Below are positions 1 through 8,933 of a DNA stretch of 64,000 nucleotides, piece by piece (position 1 is the stretch's first letter; every line of letters begins with the position of its first letter). This DNA is from HK1 sp965215295 (GTDB lineage: Bacteria; Pseudomonadota; Gammaproteobacteria; HK1). The notes beneath the pieces were generated by a model. That model was not told where the DNA came from, made no database searches, and saw nothing but the letters and a program-made list of their open reading frames with translations. The DNA lies in contig OZ244045.1 of assembly GCA_965215295.1 (NCBI GenBank), positions 2,976,001 to 3,040,000 on the forward strand, in the 5' to 3' direction. A program made the translations under genes and the position numbers.

Positions 1-265
1 CGAACGGCACGCCGAGCTGTTCGGCGTAGTGCCGGCCCTGGTCCTGCGCCGTGATCGGATCGATGCTCGCGCGCTTGGCCTCCAGCGCTGCCATCGGCCG
101 GCCCTGCCGATCGCAGAGCACGTAGTCGGCCTGCGAGCCGTCGGGGAGCGCATGTTCGTACAGGACGCTCGAACCGTCGGTCAGGTTCCAGCCCGCATCC
201 TCGAGCAGGGCGTCGATCCTCACCCGCGCGAAGGCTTCGGTCGTGCCGCTCATGCCGCCGCTCAT
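1..265 (-). CDS. hsdR: Type I restriction endonuclease R subunit, N-terminus (partial, runs off left edge)
   Basis: This is the first 84-88 codons of a protein that runs off the left edge. It resembles the N-terminal nuclease domain of type I restriction HsdR subunits, which cleave DNA after ATP-driven translocation. The opening reads as a short basic helix followed by a QADYVL strand and an LEAKR strand, giving the D...ExK core of a PD-(D/E)xK nuclease, then a YAEQLGVPF-like helix typical of HsdR. There are two in-frame ATGs, at 265 (MSGGMSGTTEAF) and 253 (MSGTTEAF). Neither has a convincing ribosome binding site, so the longer form is given. It lies 64 bp downstream of ppk1 on the same strand. 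The helicase motifs and the hsdM and hsdS partners would lie outside the window, so the assignment rests only on the nuclease domain. Confidence 0.7.
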   Translation of the reverse strand, partial: MSGGMSGTTEAFARVRIDALLEDAGWNLTDGSSVLYEHALPDGSQADYVLCDRQGRPMAALEAKRASIDPITAQDQGRHYAEQLGVPF

Positions 266-329
266 GCCACCGCTTGGGGGTCGGCGACCGCGCCCTCCGG
301 GCGTGGAAGGCGCGACATGCGAGGCACGG

Positions 330-2753
330 TCAGGGCTGGCTCGACTGCCGTTGCCGGCGCGCGATGACCTGGAGCTTGCGCCTTCTCAGCCGCATCGCGG
401 AGCGCAGCCGGCTCTCCGCGAGCGCGATGAGCTTCTGCTGGCACCCCGGCGCGTTCGGGTCCTCGGGCCGGCGCTGCGCGTAGCTTCCGTCGGGCCGCAT
501 GTCCCAGGCGCTGCGCTTGTCGGACAGATGGAGGTCGAGCAGGGTGCGCAGCTCGGCACGCAGCGCGGGCGCCTCCACGGGCACGACGATCTCGACCCGC
601 TGCTCCAGATTGCGCTTCATGAGGTCGGCGGAGCCGATGTAGTACTCCTCCGCGCCGCCGTTGCGGAAGTAGTACACCCGGCTGTGCTCCAGGAACCGGC
701 CGACCACGCTGATCACGCGCACGTTCTCCGAGACCCCGGGAAGTCCGGGACGCAGCCGGCACGTGTCGCGCACGATGAGATCGACGCGCACCCCGGCGCG
801 CGACGCCTCGTAGAGCGCCCGGACGATGTCGGCGTCCTCGAGAGCGTTGGCCTTGAACTGGATGTGGCCGGCGCCCCCGTTCGCCTGGTGCTCCATCTCG
901 CGGCTGATCTTCGACAGCACGGCACGCTTGAGCAGCTTCGGCGCGGACAGGATCTTCGCGTAGCGGCGCGTGGGGGTGTAGCCGGTGGTGAGGTAGTTGA
1001 ACAGCTCCACGAGGTCGCGGCCGATCGCCTCGTCGCACGTCAGCAGTCCGAGGTCGTCGTAGAGCCGCGCGGTCCCGGCGTGGTAGTTGCCGGTCCCCAC
1101 GTGCGCGTACAGGCGCAGTCCGTAGAAGTCCTGGCGCACGACGAGGATCACCTTGCAGTGGGTCTTCAGGCCCATGACCCCGTAGGTGACGTGGATCCCC
1201 GCCTCCTCCAGGCGGCTCGCCCACCGGATGTTCGCCGCCTCGTCGAAGCGCGCCTGCAGCTCGACGACCACCGCGACCTGCTTCCCGTTGCGGGCCGCGT
1301 CGAGCAGGTAGTCGAGGATCTTCGTCTCGCCCGAGGTCCGGTACAGCGTCATCTTGATCGCCCGGACCTTCGGATCGCTGCTCGCCTCGGCCACGAAGCG
1401 CTCCACCGAGTTCGAGAACGACTCGTACGGATGCTGGAGGAGGATGGAGCCGGCGTTCCGGATCGCGTAGATGATGCTGCGCTCGTCGACGAGGCCGGCG
1501 TGGTCCACGGGGTGGTTGGGCGGGTCGCGCAAGGCGGGGAGCTCGAGCGTCGCAATCTCGAACAGGTGGCGCATGGCGAGCATGGACACCGACTCGAAGA
1601 CGTCCTTCTCCGGGTCCAGGCCGAGCTCCGCCGCCAGCCAGCCGCGTCGATAGGTGTCCATGCCCCGCAGGACCTTCACCCGGACGATGGGAGCGAACCG
1701 GCGCTCGCGCACCTCGGACTCGATCATCGCGAGCAGGTCGTCCGCGACGTCCGCCTCGCGGGCGAGGTTCGCGTTGCGCGTGACGTAGAAGGGCTCGCAG
1801 GCCTCGACGTTCATGCGCGGGAAGAGGAGATCGAGGTTGCTCGATATCACCTGCTCCAGCGGGACGAACCGGTCGAGCCCGCCGATGCGCAGGAAACGCG
1901 GGAGCCCGGCCCCGATCGGCACCTTGACCCGGGCGGTGGTCGATTCCTCTTCCTTGAAGCTCAACGTCACCAGCAGGTTGAGCGAGAGGTTCGAGATGAA
2001 CGGGAAGGGGTGCGCCGGGTCGATTGCCTGCGGCGTCACCAGGGGCATGATGTTCTCGATGTAGTACGCGCGGAGCGCGTCGCGTTCCTTCTTCTTGAGG
2101 TCCGCGTAGTCGACGACCTCGATCCCGTGCTCCGCGAGGCGGCTCAGGACTTCGGGGAGGAGCCGTTCCTTGCGGGACTCCAGCTCCGCGACGACCGCCT
2201 GGGCCTCGTCGATCTGCTGCTGGGGCGTGCGGCCGTCGACGGTGAGTTCCTGGACGCCCGCCCCCACCTGCTGCTTGAGGCCGCCGATACGCTTCATGAA
2301 GAACTCGTCGAGGTTCGAGCTCACGATGGCCAGGAACTTGACGCGCTCCAGCAACGGCGTGCGTTCGTCCTCGGCCTCGTTGAGGACCCGGCGGTTGAAT
2401 TCGAGCCACGTCAGCTCGCGGTTCAGATAGAGGGCGGAGTCCTTGAGATCGGCCCCGGACGGCGGGGAAGACGATGGCGCCGCAGCCGGCGCCGGAGGTG
2501 GAGCGGCACTGCGGGGGCGGCGTTCGCGCGAGCTCGACGGGGCCTGCCGGCGCGCGGTGGTGGCGCCCTTCGTCGATTTCGACTCGCTCGACCCGCTCGA
2601 CCCGGTGGATGCGGCCGCGGGCCGCGGGCCGTCGTTCGGGTTCGGGTTCGGGTCGTCCGTCGGCCCGGAGTCCTGCGATGCCGGCGCGGCGGCATCCGCC
2701 GTCGCTTCGCCGGCGGTGGAACGAGCGGCGCTCGCCGATGTGGATTCTTGCAT
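330..2753 (-). CDS. ppk1: Polyphosphate kinase 1
   Basis: PPK1 reversibly polymerises the terminal phosphate of ATP into polyphosphate. The protein is 807 residues, against about 690-740 for the family. The excess is an N-terminal stretch of roughly 105 residues that is almost entirely Ala, Ser, Pro, Gly and Arg and has no recognisable fold. The conserved part begins at LNRELTWLEFNRRVL, then NLDEFFMKRIGG, and shows the two phospholipase-D-like catalytic motifs: KTHCK near residue 527, holding the histidine that is autophosphorylated in this family, and EHSRVYYF near residue 687. AHVGTGNYH lies just after the first. The ATG at 2753 gives the full low-complexity tail; a start nearer residue 100 cannot be excluded. 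A TGTAA-repeat element lies about 115 bp upstream (see 2754-3125). Confidence 0.97.
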   Translation of the reverse strand: MQESTSASAARSTAGEATADAAAPASQDSGPTDDPNPNPNDGPRPAAASTGSSGSSESKSTKGATTARRQAPSSSRERRPRSAAPPPAPAAAPSSSPPSGADLKDSALYLNRELTWLEFNRRVLNEAEDERTPLLERVKFLAIVSSNLDEFFMKRIGGLKQQVGAGVQELTVDGRTPQQQIDEAQAVVAELESRKERLLPEVLSRLAEHGIEVVDYADLKKKERDALRAYYIENIMPLVTPQAIDPAHPFPFISNLSLNLLVTLSFKEEESTTARVKVPIGAGLPRFLRIGGLDRFVPLEQVISSNLDLLFPRMNVEACEPFYVTRNANLAREADVADDLLAMIESEVRERRFAPIVRVKVLRGMDTYRRGWLAAELGLDPEKDVFESVSMLAMRHLFEIATLELPALRDPPNHPVDHAGLVDERSIIYAIRNAGSILLQHPYESFSNSVERFVAEASSDPKVRAIKMTLYRTSGETKILDYLLDAARNGKQVAVVVELQARFDEAANIRWASRLEEAGIHVTYGVMGLKTHCKVILVVRQDFYGLRLYAHVGTGNYHAGTARLYDDLGLLTCDEAIGRDLVELFNYLTTGYTPTRRYAKILSAPKLLKRAVLSKISREMEHQANGGAGHIQFKANALEDADIVRALYEASRAGVRVDLIVRDTCRLRPGLPGVSENVRVISVVGRFLEHSRVYYFRNGGAEEYYIGSADLMKRNLEQRVEIVVPVEAPALRAELRTLLDLHLSDKRSAWDMRPDGSYAQRRPEDPNAPGCQQKLIALAESRLRSAMRLRRRKLQVIARRQRQSSQP

Positions 2754-3125
2754 GAGCTCAGTCCTGATCAGGAGAAGGGGTCCTCCATGGCCCGATTCCG
2801 CGACACGCTTCCCATGGCATTCCGGGCGATGTCCCGGGGGCCTTGTCCCGTTCCCGGTTCTTTCCGTAACAATTACATCCGGTTACATCTCGCCCCGATT
2901 CTCGCACGAAGTCGCGCGGAACGACACGCCGCCGCTTTCGCGCCGCCCGCGTCCAATGGCCGCCCCCGGGAAAACATGCGGACGAGGCGTCGGCCGCCGG
3001 TCGGGAAGCCTGCCCGCACGCTCGTGGAGCAACGCGTGGGCCGTGCAACCTCCGGCGGCGCTCGGCGAAAGGAACGAGGGGACGTTCAAGGGATCCCCCC
3101 GGGCCGGGCTCCACGGGCCGCCGGC
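2754..3125. other. Intergenic region between aroK and ppk1 with a TGTAA repeat element
   Basis: This stretch of 372 bp holds no convincing gene. An aroB, which often follows aroK, is not here. At 2866-2889, read on the minus strand (the ppk1 direction), there are two TGTAA cores 10 bp apart followed by TTAC. This is the only AT-richer island in the gap and probably marks the ppk1 promoter region. It loosely resembles a Pho box, but the spacing is 10 rather than 11 bp and the core is TGTAA rather than TGTCA. Confidence 0.3.
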
Positions 3126-3644
3126 TCACAATGCCTCGATGCGCTGGAGGATCTCCCCGACCACGAAACGGCGCGAACGATGGGTGGACCTCACGATGAG
3201 GTCCGCGCATTCGCGATAGAGGGGATCGCGCACGCGCACGAGCTCGCGCATGGTCGCTTCCGGGTCTTCGGTCTGCATGAGCGGCCGGTTGCGGCTGCGC
3301 GAGATCCGTCCCACGAGCAGGTCGGCGGGCGCCTCGAGATAGACGACGAACCCGCGCTGCCTCAGGTGCGCCCGGTTCTGCGCGGACAGCACCACGCCCC
3401 CCCCGGTGGCGAGGACGATGCCCTCGCGGGCCACCAGCCTGGCGAGCACCTCGCTCTCGCGCTTGCGGAACCCGGCCTCGCCTTCGAGCTCGAAGATGAG
3501 CGGAATCCCGACCCCGGTCTGCTCCTCCAGCACCTGGTCGGCGTCCATGAACTCCTTGTCGAGCGCCGTCGCGAGCCGCCGGCCGATGGTGCTCTTGCCC
3601 GCGCCCATCGAGCCGATCAGGAAGATGTTGGAAGGTACGTCCAT
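3126..3644 (-). CDS. aroK: Shikimate kinase
   Basis: This cytoplasmic enzyme phosphorylates shikimate at O3 with ATP, in the pathway to chorismate and aromatic amino acids. The 172-residue protein has the usual family length. Walker A GSMGAGKST lies near residue 10, the shikimate-binding DAD (FMDADQVLEE) follows, then FRKRESE and the ATGGGVV glycine strand near residue 80, and the lid region SRNRPLM. The ATG at 3644 is chosen because it sits 8 nt after a GAAGG ribosome binding site and gives the normal MxNIFLIG-type opening. The frame stays open another 51 codons upstream, but that extension is unlike the family. It is divergent from mrcA across a 395-bp gap. No aroB follows. Confidence 0.95.
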   Translation of the reverse strand: MDVPSNIFLIGSMGAGKSTIGRRLATALDKEFMDADQVLEEQTGVGIPLIFELEGEAGFRKRESEVLARLVAREGIVLATGGGVVLSAQNRAHLRQRGFVVYLEAPADLLVGRISRSRNRPLMQTEDPEATMRELVRVRDPLYRECADLIVRSTHRSRRFVVGEILQRIEAL

Positions 3645-4039
3645 CGTGGCGGCCTTCGAGCGGATCGTCAGGATGTCCCCGCGCCGGGGCATGGTATGGA
3701 ATGTACCCGGACTGGCGAAGCCGCGGATCGATGCCTTCGCCTCCGGAGCCGGCCACCGGGGCCTCGCGGTGGCCGCCACCGGCCACTGGAGCAGCAATTC
3801 TCATTTTGGCGCCTGACTTCACCCTGAGCCGCAAGCCGTCTTCTCCTTGCGACTCGATCCGGGGCAGATCGACGGTCGTGCCGATCCTGCCGCGGGACCC
3901 GACGAGCAAAATGAGAACTGCTGCCACTGGAGGATGCGAATCGTCGGCGCCGGATCGGCGGCGTATACTGGAACGGCTGACGGTCGAGCCCCGGGCGATG
4001 CGCGGCCGGCGCCTGATCGGCAGCGGAACGCGCAGAGCA
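3645..4039. promoter_or_regulatory. Divergent aroK/mrcA intergenic region with a long inverted repeat
   Basis: The 395-bp divergent gap contains an imperfect inverted repeat of about 26 bp. The left copy, near 3782-3807, includes CAATTCTCATTTTG. The right copy, near 3907-3932, includes CAAAATGAGAACTG. About 100 bp separate the copies. Both are AT-richer than anything around them, and the two arms face the two divergent genes. A TATACT hexamer at 3964-3969 could be the mrcA -10 element, but no good -35 precedes it. The repeat could be a paired regulator site or a cruciform; nothing identifies the binding protein. Confidence 0.4.
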
Positions 4040-6505
4040 ATGGCCATGACTCGATTCGCCGGCACGCGCCGGGTCCTCGGCATCCTCGTGTTGCTGGCGG
4101 CGCTCGGTGCGGGCGGCGCCTACTGGCATCTGGCGTCCAGGCTTCCTTCCGCGGAGATCCTCCGCGTCGCACGGCTGCAGATTCCGCTTCGGGTGTACAC
4201 CCGCGACGGGGAGCTCATCGCCGAATTCGGCGAGAAGCGCCGAACGCCGTTGCGCCTCGACGAAGTGCCCGAACGGCTGGTCCAGGCGTTCCTCGCGGGT
4301 GAGGACGACCGATTCTTCGAACACCCCGGGGTCGACTGGCAGGGCCTGGCCCGGGCCGCGTTCTACCTGGTGGTCACCGGGGAGAAGGCGCAGGGGGGCA
4401 GCACCATCACCATGCAGGTCGCCCGGAACTTCTTCCTCGGCCGGGAGAAGACGTACATCCGCAAGCTCAACGAGATCCTGCTCGCGCTGAAGATCGAGCG
4501 CGAGTTCACCAAGGAGGAGATCTTCGAGCTCTACGTCAACAAGATCTTCCTCGGCCAGCGCGCCTACGGGGTCGGGGCCGCGGCGCAGATCTACTACGGG
4601 CGTCCCGTGACGCAGCTCACGCTTGCCCAGCTCGCCATGATTGCGGGACTGCCGAAGGCGCCGTCGAGGTTCAATCCGGTCGCGGACCCGGAGCAGGCGG
4701 TCGTGCGCCGCAACTACGTGCTCCGCCGCATGCTGGAGCTCGACTACATCGGGCAGGCCGAGCACGACGAAGCGCGCGACGCGCCGGTGACCGCGAGGGT
4801 CCACGGATTCGCGATCGAGGTCGAAGCGCCCTACGTCGCGGAAATGGTGCGGGTCCACATGGAACGGACCTACGGGGAGGACGCCTACACCGCGGGCTAC
4901 AAGGTGTTCACGACCCTCGACGGCAAGCTCCAGGGCGCCGCCAACAAGGCGCTGCGCCGGACGCTGATCGAGTACGACGTCCGCCACGGTTACCGGGGGC
5001 CCGAGCAGCGCGTCGCCGCCGGCGGGGACGAGGGCTCGATCGGGAAAGCGCTCGATGGGATTCCGGACGTGGGCGGGTTCCTGCCGGCGGTGGTCACGTC
5101 GGTCGGCGAACGCACCGTCACCGCCTACGCGAAGAAGGCCGGCCCGGTCGAGATCGGATTCGAGACCATGGAGTGGGCCCGTCCCTACGTCGACGAGGAT
5201 CGCCGGGGCGACAAGCCGGAGGCGGCCGGCGAGGTCGTGAAGGCGGGCGACGTCATCCGCGTGCGGCCCGCCGGGGACGGCTGGAGCTTCTCCCAGCTTC
5301 CCGACATCGAGGGGGCGCTGGTGTCGCTCGATCCGGACGACGGGTCGATCGTTGCCCTGACCGGAGGCTTCGACTTCTATCGCAGCAAGTTCAACCGCGC
5401 GATCCAGGCGAAGCGCCAGCCGGGTTCCAGCTTCAAGCCGTTCATCTACTCCGCCGCCCTGGAGTACGGCCATACCCCCGCCAGCATCATCAACGACGCC
5501 CCGGTGGTCTTCGAGGATCCGAGCCTGGAGAGCGCCTGGCGCCCCGAGAACTACAGCGGGAAGTTCTTCGGTCCCACCACTCTGCGAACGGCGCTGTACA
5601 AGTCGCGCAACCTCGTCTCGATCCGGCTGTTGCGCGACATCGGCGTCGATTTCGCGGTCGACCACATCGCCGGGTTCGGGATGGACGCCGAAAGCCTCCC
5701 CCGGGGCCTGTCGCTCGCGCTCGGCAGCGGGGTGTCGACGCCGCTGGAGATGGCGGCCGGGTACGCCGTGTTCGCCAACGGCGGGTACGCGGTCGAGCCG
5801 TACTTCATCGAGCGCGTCCTCGATCAGGACGATACGCCCCTGTTCACGGCCGACCCGCTGGTGGTGTGCCGCGACTGCGCGGACGAGGAAACGGCGGCCG
5901 ACTCCCCGGCGCCGGACGCCGCCCCGGCGCCAGACGCCACCCCGGCGCCGGCCACCGCCCATGGCACGGGCCCGGAACCGCCGCCCCCCGGCGAACCGTC
6001 CGGTTCGCCGCGCAGGGCGCCGCGCGCGGTCGACGCGCGCAATGCCTGGCTGATGTACTCCCTCATGCGCGACGTCATCCGCCGCGGTACCGGGCGCAAG
6101 GCGCGGGCGCTCGAACGCAGCGACCTCGCCGGCAAGACGGGGACCACGAACAACCAGTACGACGCCTGGTTTTCCGGGTTCAACCCGGGCCTGGTCGCCA
6201 CCGCCTGGATCGGGTTTGACGACTTCCGCCCGCTCGGGGATCGCGAGACGGGCGCCCGGGCCGCGCTGCCGATGTGGATCGCCTACATGAAGGAGGCGCT
6301 CGAAGGCGTGCGGGAAAGGGAGAGCCCGCCGCCCGAGGGGATCGTGACCGTACGCATCGACCCCGAGACCGGGGAGCTCGCGGGCGCCTCGCACGAGGGA
6401 GCGGTGTTCGAGAGCTTCCGCAAGGAGCGGGCCCCGGCCCGCGGCGCGGCGCGCGCGTCCGCGGAGGAGTCGGACGCCGCGGCGGTGGCGGAGAAGCTGT
6501 TCTGA
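4040..6505 (+). CDS. mrcA: Penicillin-binding protein 1A (bifunctional transglycosylase/transpeptidase)
   Basis: This inner-membrane enzyme polymerises lipid II into glycan strands and cross-links the peptides. It is 821 residues, normal for class A PBP1A. One N-terminal membrane segment lies near residues 9-28 (VLGILVLLAALGAGG). The glycosyltransferase domain has EDDRFFEHPGVD near residue 90 with the catalytic Glu, GGSTITMQ and the KINEILLALK-type helix. The transpeptidase has GSSFKPF near residue 464 (SxxK), SRN near 520 and KTGTT near 699. An Ala/Pro-rich insert of about 50 residues (roughly 618-668) sits between the SxN and KTG motifs and is probably a flexible linker. ATGs at 4040, 4046 and 3998 are all in frame; none has a strong ribosome binding site. 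priA begins 23 bp downstream on the same strand. Confidence 0.96.
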   Translation: MAMTRFAGTRRVLGILVLLAALGAGGAYWHLASRLPSAEILRVARLQIPLRVYTRDGELIAEFGEKRRTPLRLDEVPERLVQAFLAGEDDRFFEHPGVDWQGLARAAFYLVVTGEKAQGGSTITMQVARNFFLGREKTYIRKLNEILLALKIEREFTKEEIFELYVNKIFLGQRAYGVGAAAQIYYGRPVTQLTLAQLAMIAGLPKAPSRFNPVADPEQAVVRRNYVLRRMLELDYIGQAEHDEARDAPVTARVHGFAIEVEAPYVAEMVRVHMERTYGEDAYTAGYKVFTTLDGKLQGAANKALRRTLIEYDVRHGYRGPEQRVAAGGDEGSIGKALDGIPDVGGFLPAVVTSVGERTVTAYAKKAGPVEIGFETMEWARPYVDEDRRGDKPEAAGEVVKAGDVIRVRPAGDGWSFSQLPDIEGALVSLDPDDGSIVALTGGFDFYRSKFNRAIQAKRQPGSSFKPFIYSAALEYGHTPASIINDAPVVFEDPSLESAWRPENYSGKFFGPTTLRTALYKSRNLVSIRLLRDIGVDFAVDHIAGFGMDAESLPRGLSLALGSGVSTPLEMAAGYAVFANGGYAVEPYFIERVLDQDDTPLFTADPLVVCRDCADEETAADSPAPDAAPAPDATPAPATAHGTGPEPPPPGEPSGSPRRAPRAVDARNAWLMYSLMRDVIRRGTGRKARALERSDLAGKTGTTNNQYDAWFSGFNPGLVATAWIGFDDFRPLGDRETGARAALPMWIAYMKEALEGVRERESPPPEGIVTVRIDPETGELAGASHEGAVFESFRKERAPARGAARASAEESDAAAVAEKLF

Positions 6506-6528
6506 CCGCCACGCCGGCACCACCCTCC

Positions 6529-8727
6529 ATGGCCGCGGCCGGGCCGGTGCTCCAGATCGCGGTACCGGTGCCGGTACGACGCCGGTTCGACTACCTGCCC
6601 CCGGACCCGGACCGGACGCCGCCGGTGCGGCCCGGGATGCGCGTCCGGGTGCCGTTCGGACGCACCTCCGCCATCGGGGTCGTGGTCGGCGCCGCCGCGG
6701 CGAGCGCCGTGGACGCGGCGCGGCTCAAGCGGGTGCGTGAGGTGATCGACCCCGAGCCGTTGCTCGATCCGGCAATGCTGAAGCTGCTCGAATGGGCCAG
6801 CGGGTATTTCCAGCATCCCATCGGCGAGGTCGTCGTCGGCACGTTGCCGCGGCTGCTGCGGATCGGACGCGCGCCCGTGGCGAGGCACGGCTTGCAGTAT
6901 GCGGCGAGCGCCGCCGGGGAGCGCGCGTTCGCCGACGGGATTGCCGGTGCGCCGGTCCAGGCCCGCCTGCTCGGGCTCATGCTCGCCGCCGGGAGGATCT
7001 CGGAAGCGGCGCTCGCCGCCGAGCATCGCGACTGGCGCCGGCCGCTCCGGGCCCTGGTCGCCAAGGGCTGGGTGGAGCCCGCTCCCGAATCGCGGGGCCG
7101 GGCCGGCCGCCCGGATCGGCCGATCCTGAACGTCGAGCAACGGCGCGCGGTGGAGGCGGTGGAGGCGAGCTTCGACGAGTTCGGCCCGTTCGTGCTCGAA
7201 GGCGTCACCGGCAGCGGCAAGACCGAAGTGTACCTGCGGTTGATCGAGAAGGTCGTCGCTCGTGGGCGCCAGGCCCTCGTGCTCATTCCCGAGATCGGCC
7301 TCACGCCGCAGTTGCTCGCGCGCTTCCAGGCGCGCCTGGACTGCCGTGTGGAAGTGCTCCATTCGGGGCTTTCCGATGGTGAACGGCTTTCGGCGTGGAC
7401 CCATGCGCGCAACGGCACCGCGGACGTGGTGGTGGGGACGCGCTCCGCGGTGTTCGCGCCGCTGGCGCGCCCGGGCCTGTTCATCGTCGACGAAGAGCAC
7501 GACCTGTCGTTCAAGCAGCAGGACGGGTTCCGGTACTCCGCGCGCGACCTCGCGGTGGTGCGGGCCCGGGACGCCGGGACGCCGGTGGTGCTCGGCAGCG
7601 CGACCCCCTCGCTCGAAGCGATCGACAACGTGCGGCGCGGCCGCTACCGCCATCTCGATCTGCCGCATCGCGCCGGCGGCGCGTCGCCGCCGCGCATCGA
7701 CGTCGTCGACCTGCGGTCGCGGCCGTTCGACAGCGGCCTGTGCGACGTGCTCGTGGAGGCGATCGAGCAGACGAAGGCCCGGTCCGAACAGGCGCTCCTG
7801 TTCATCAACCGGCGCGGCTACGCGCCCGTGCTCATGTGCCACGCCTGCGGCCGGGTCGCGGACTGCGAGCGGTGCGACGCGCACCTCGTGTTCCACCGCG
7901 AGGACGGGAAACTGCGGTGCCACCATTGCGCGGCGGAGCGCGCGCCCGTCGTCGAATGCCCCGAGTGCGGCTCGAAGGACATGCGCCGCCTCGGACTGGG
8001 CACCGAGCGGGTCGCCAGTGCGCTGGAGGCGCGCATCGACGGCCTGCGCGTGGCGAGGATGGACCGCGACGCGACGCGCCGGCGCGGCGCGCTGGAGGCG
8101 CTGCTCGATCGCGTGCACGCCGGCGACATCGACGTCGTCGTCGGCACGCAGATGCTCGCGAAGGGGCACCACTTCCCCAACGTCACCCTCGTCGCGATCC
8201 TCGACGCCGACGGCGGGCTGTTCGGTGTCGACTTCCGGGCCACCGAGCGGATGGCCCAGTTGCTGCTCCAGGTCGCGGGGCGGGCCGGACGCGGCGACCG
8301 GGCCGGCCGTGTCCTGCTCCAGACCCACCATCCCGGACACCCGCTGCTGCGGGGGCTCGTGCTTCGGGGGTACCGGCGGTTCTGCGAGGACGCGCTCGCG
8401 GAGCGGAGCGGCGCGCGCCTGCCGCCGTTCGCCAGCCTCGCGCTCCTGCGCGCGGAAGCGTTGCAGCGCGACGCGCCCCTTTCGTTCCTTCGCGATGCCG
8501 GGGCGTGCGCGAACGCGCGCCCGCATCCGGGGGTTTCGGTGCTGGGACCGGTGCCCTCGCCGATGGAGCGCCGGGCCGGACGCTACCGCGCGCAGCTCCT
8601 CGTCGACGCCGCTTCGCGCGCCGCGATGCAGCGGTTCCTGCCCGGATGGATCGCGGCCCTGGAGGACCTCCCGTCGGCGCGCAGAGTTCGATGGTCCGTG
8701 GACGTCGACCCGCAGGAGATGGCCTGA
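6529..8727 (+). CDS. priA: Primosomal protein N' (replication restart helicase PriA)
   Basis: PriA recognises stalled forks and reloads the replisome. The 732-residue protein has the family length and order: an N-terminal DNA-binding domain with RFDYLPP and GMRVRVPFG, Walker A GVTGSGKTE near residue 225, IPEIGLTPQ, the DEEH box near residue 320, GSATPS, and the zinc module near residues 436-480 with CHACG, CERC, CHHC and CPECG, which supplies eight cysteines. The helicase C-terminal part has QMLAKGHHFPNVT and QVAGRAGRG. The start at 6529 follows the mrcA stop by 23 bp and gives the usual hydrophobic IAVPVPVRRRFDY opening. Co-transcription with mrcA is likely. Confidence 0.97.
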   Translation: MAAAGPVLQIAVPVPVRRRFDYLPPDPDRTPPVRPGMRVRVPFGRTSAIGVVVGAAAASAVDAARLKRVREVIDPEPLLDPAMLKLLEWASGYFQHPIGEVVVGTLPRLLRIGRAPVARHGLQYAASAAGERAFADGIAGAPVQARLLGLMLAAGRISEAALAAEHRDWRRPLRALVAKGWVEPAPESRGRAGRPDRPILNVEQRRAVEAVEASFDEFGPFVLEGVTGSGKTEVYLRLIEKVVARGRQALVLIPEIGLTPQLLARFQARLDCRVEVLHSGLSDGERLSAWTHARNGTADVVVGTRSAVFAPLARPGLFIVDEEHDLSFKQQDGFRYSARDLAVVRARDAGTPVVLGSATPSLEAIDNVRRGRYRHLDLPHRAGGASPPRIDVVDLRSRPFDSGLCDVLVEAIEQTKARSEQALLFINRRGYAPVLMCHACGRVADCERCDAHLVFHREDGKLRCHHCAAERAPVVECPECGSKDMRRLGLGTERVASALEARIDGLRVARMDRDATRRRGALEALLDRVHAGDIDVVVGTQMLAKGHHFPNVTLVAILDADGGLFGVDFRATERMAQLLLQVAGRAGRGDRAGRVLLQTHHPGHPLLRGLVLRGYRRFCEDALAERSGARLPPFASLALLRAEALQRDAPLSFLRDAGACANARPHPGVSVLGPVPSPMERRAGRYRAQLLVDAASRAAMQRFLPGWIAALEDLPSARRVRWSVDVDPQEMA

Positions 8728-8822
8728 ACCGGCTCGGCGCGAACGCGGCCTCCCGTCCCGTATGCCTTGGCCTGTCTCGCGCCGGCTTTGCGCGCGAGCC
8801 CGCACCGGGGACCAGAACCGCG

Positions 8823-8837
8823 GATGGGCCGCCCATC
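8823..8837. other. Perfect 15-bp palindrome in the priA/reductase convergent gap
   Basis: Two 7-bp arms, GATGGGC and GCCCATC, flank a single C. It lies between the convergent stops of priA and the 2Fe-2S reductase. The centre is too tight for an RNA hairpin of full length, so it is recorded as a DNA palindrome. The remainder of the 206-bp gap holds nothing I can recognise. Confidence 0.35.
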
Positions 8838-8933
8838 GCCGGTGACAAGCGCCGGGGGCGCCGCCTTCACCTCCATGCGCTTCGCATCTCCCGCGGTGGA
8901 CGCAGCGTCGCCGGACGCCCGCGTCTGCCGGCG

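Noticed and set aside
3645..3797. N-terminal extension of shikimate kinase by 51 codons
   Set aside because: The extension is not similar to the family, and the ATG at 3644 has a good ribosome binding site.
243..3827. A 1194-codon plus-strand open frame across ppk1 and aroK
   Set aside because: It is antisense to two well-identified genes and its translation is Arg/Ala/Pro/Gly/His-rich without any domain. Long antisense frames are expected at this GC content.
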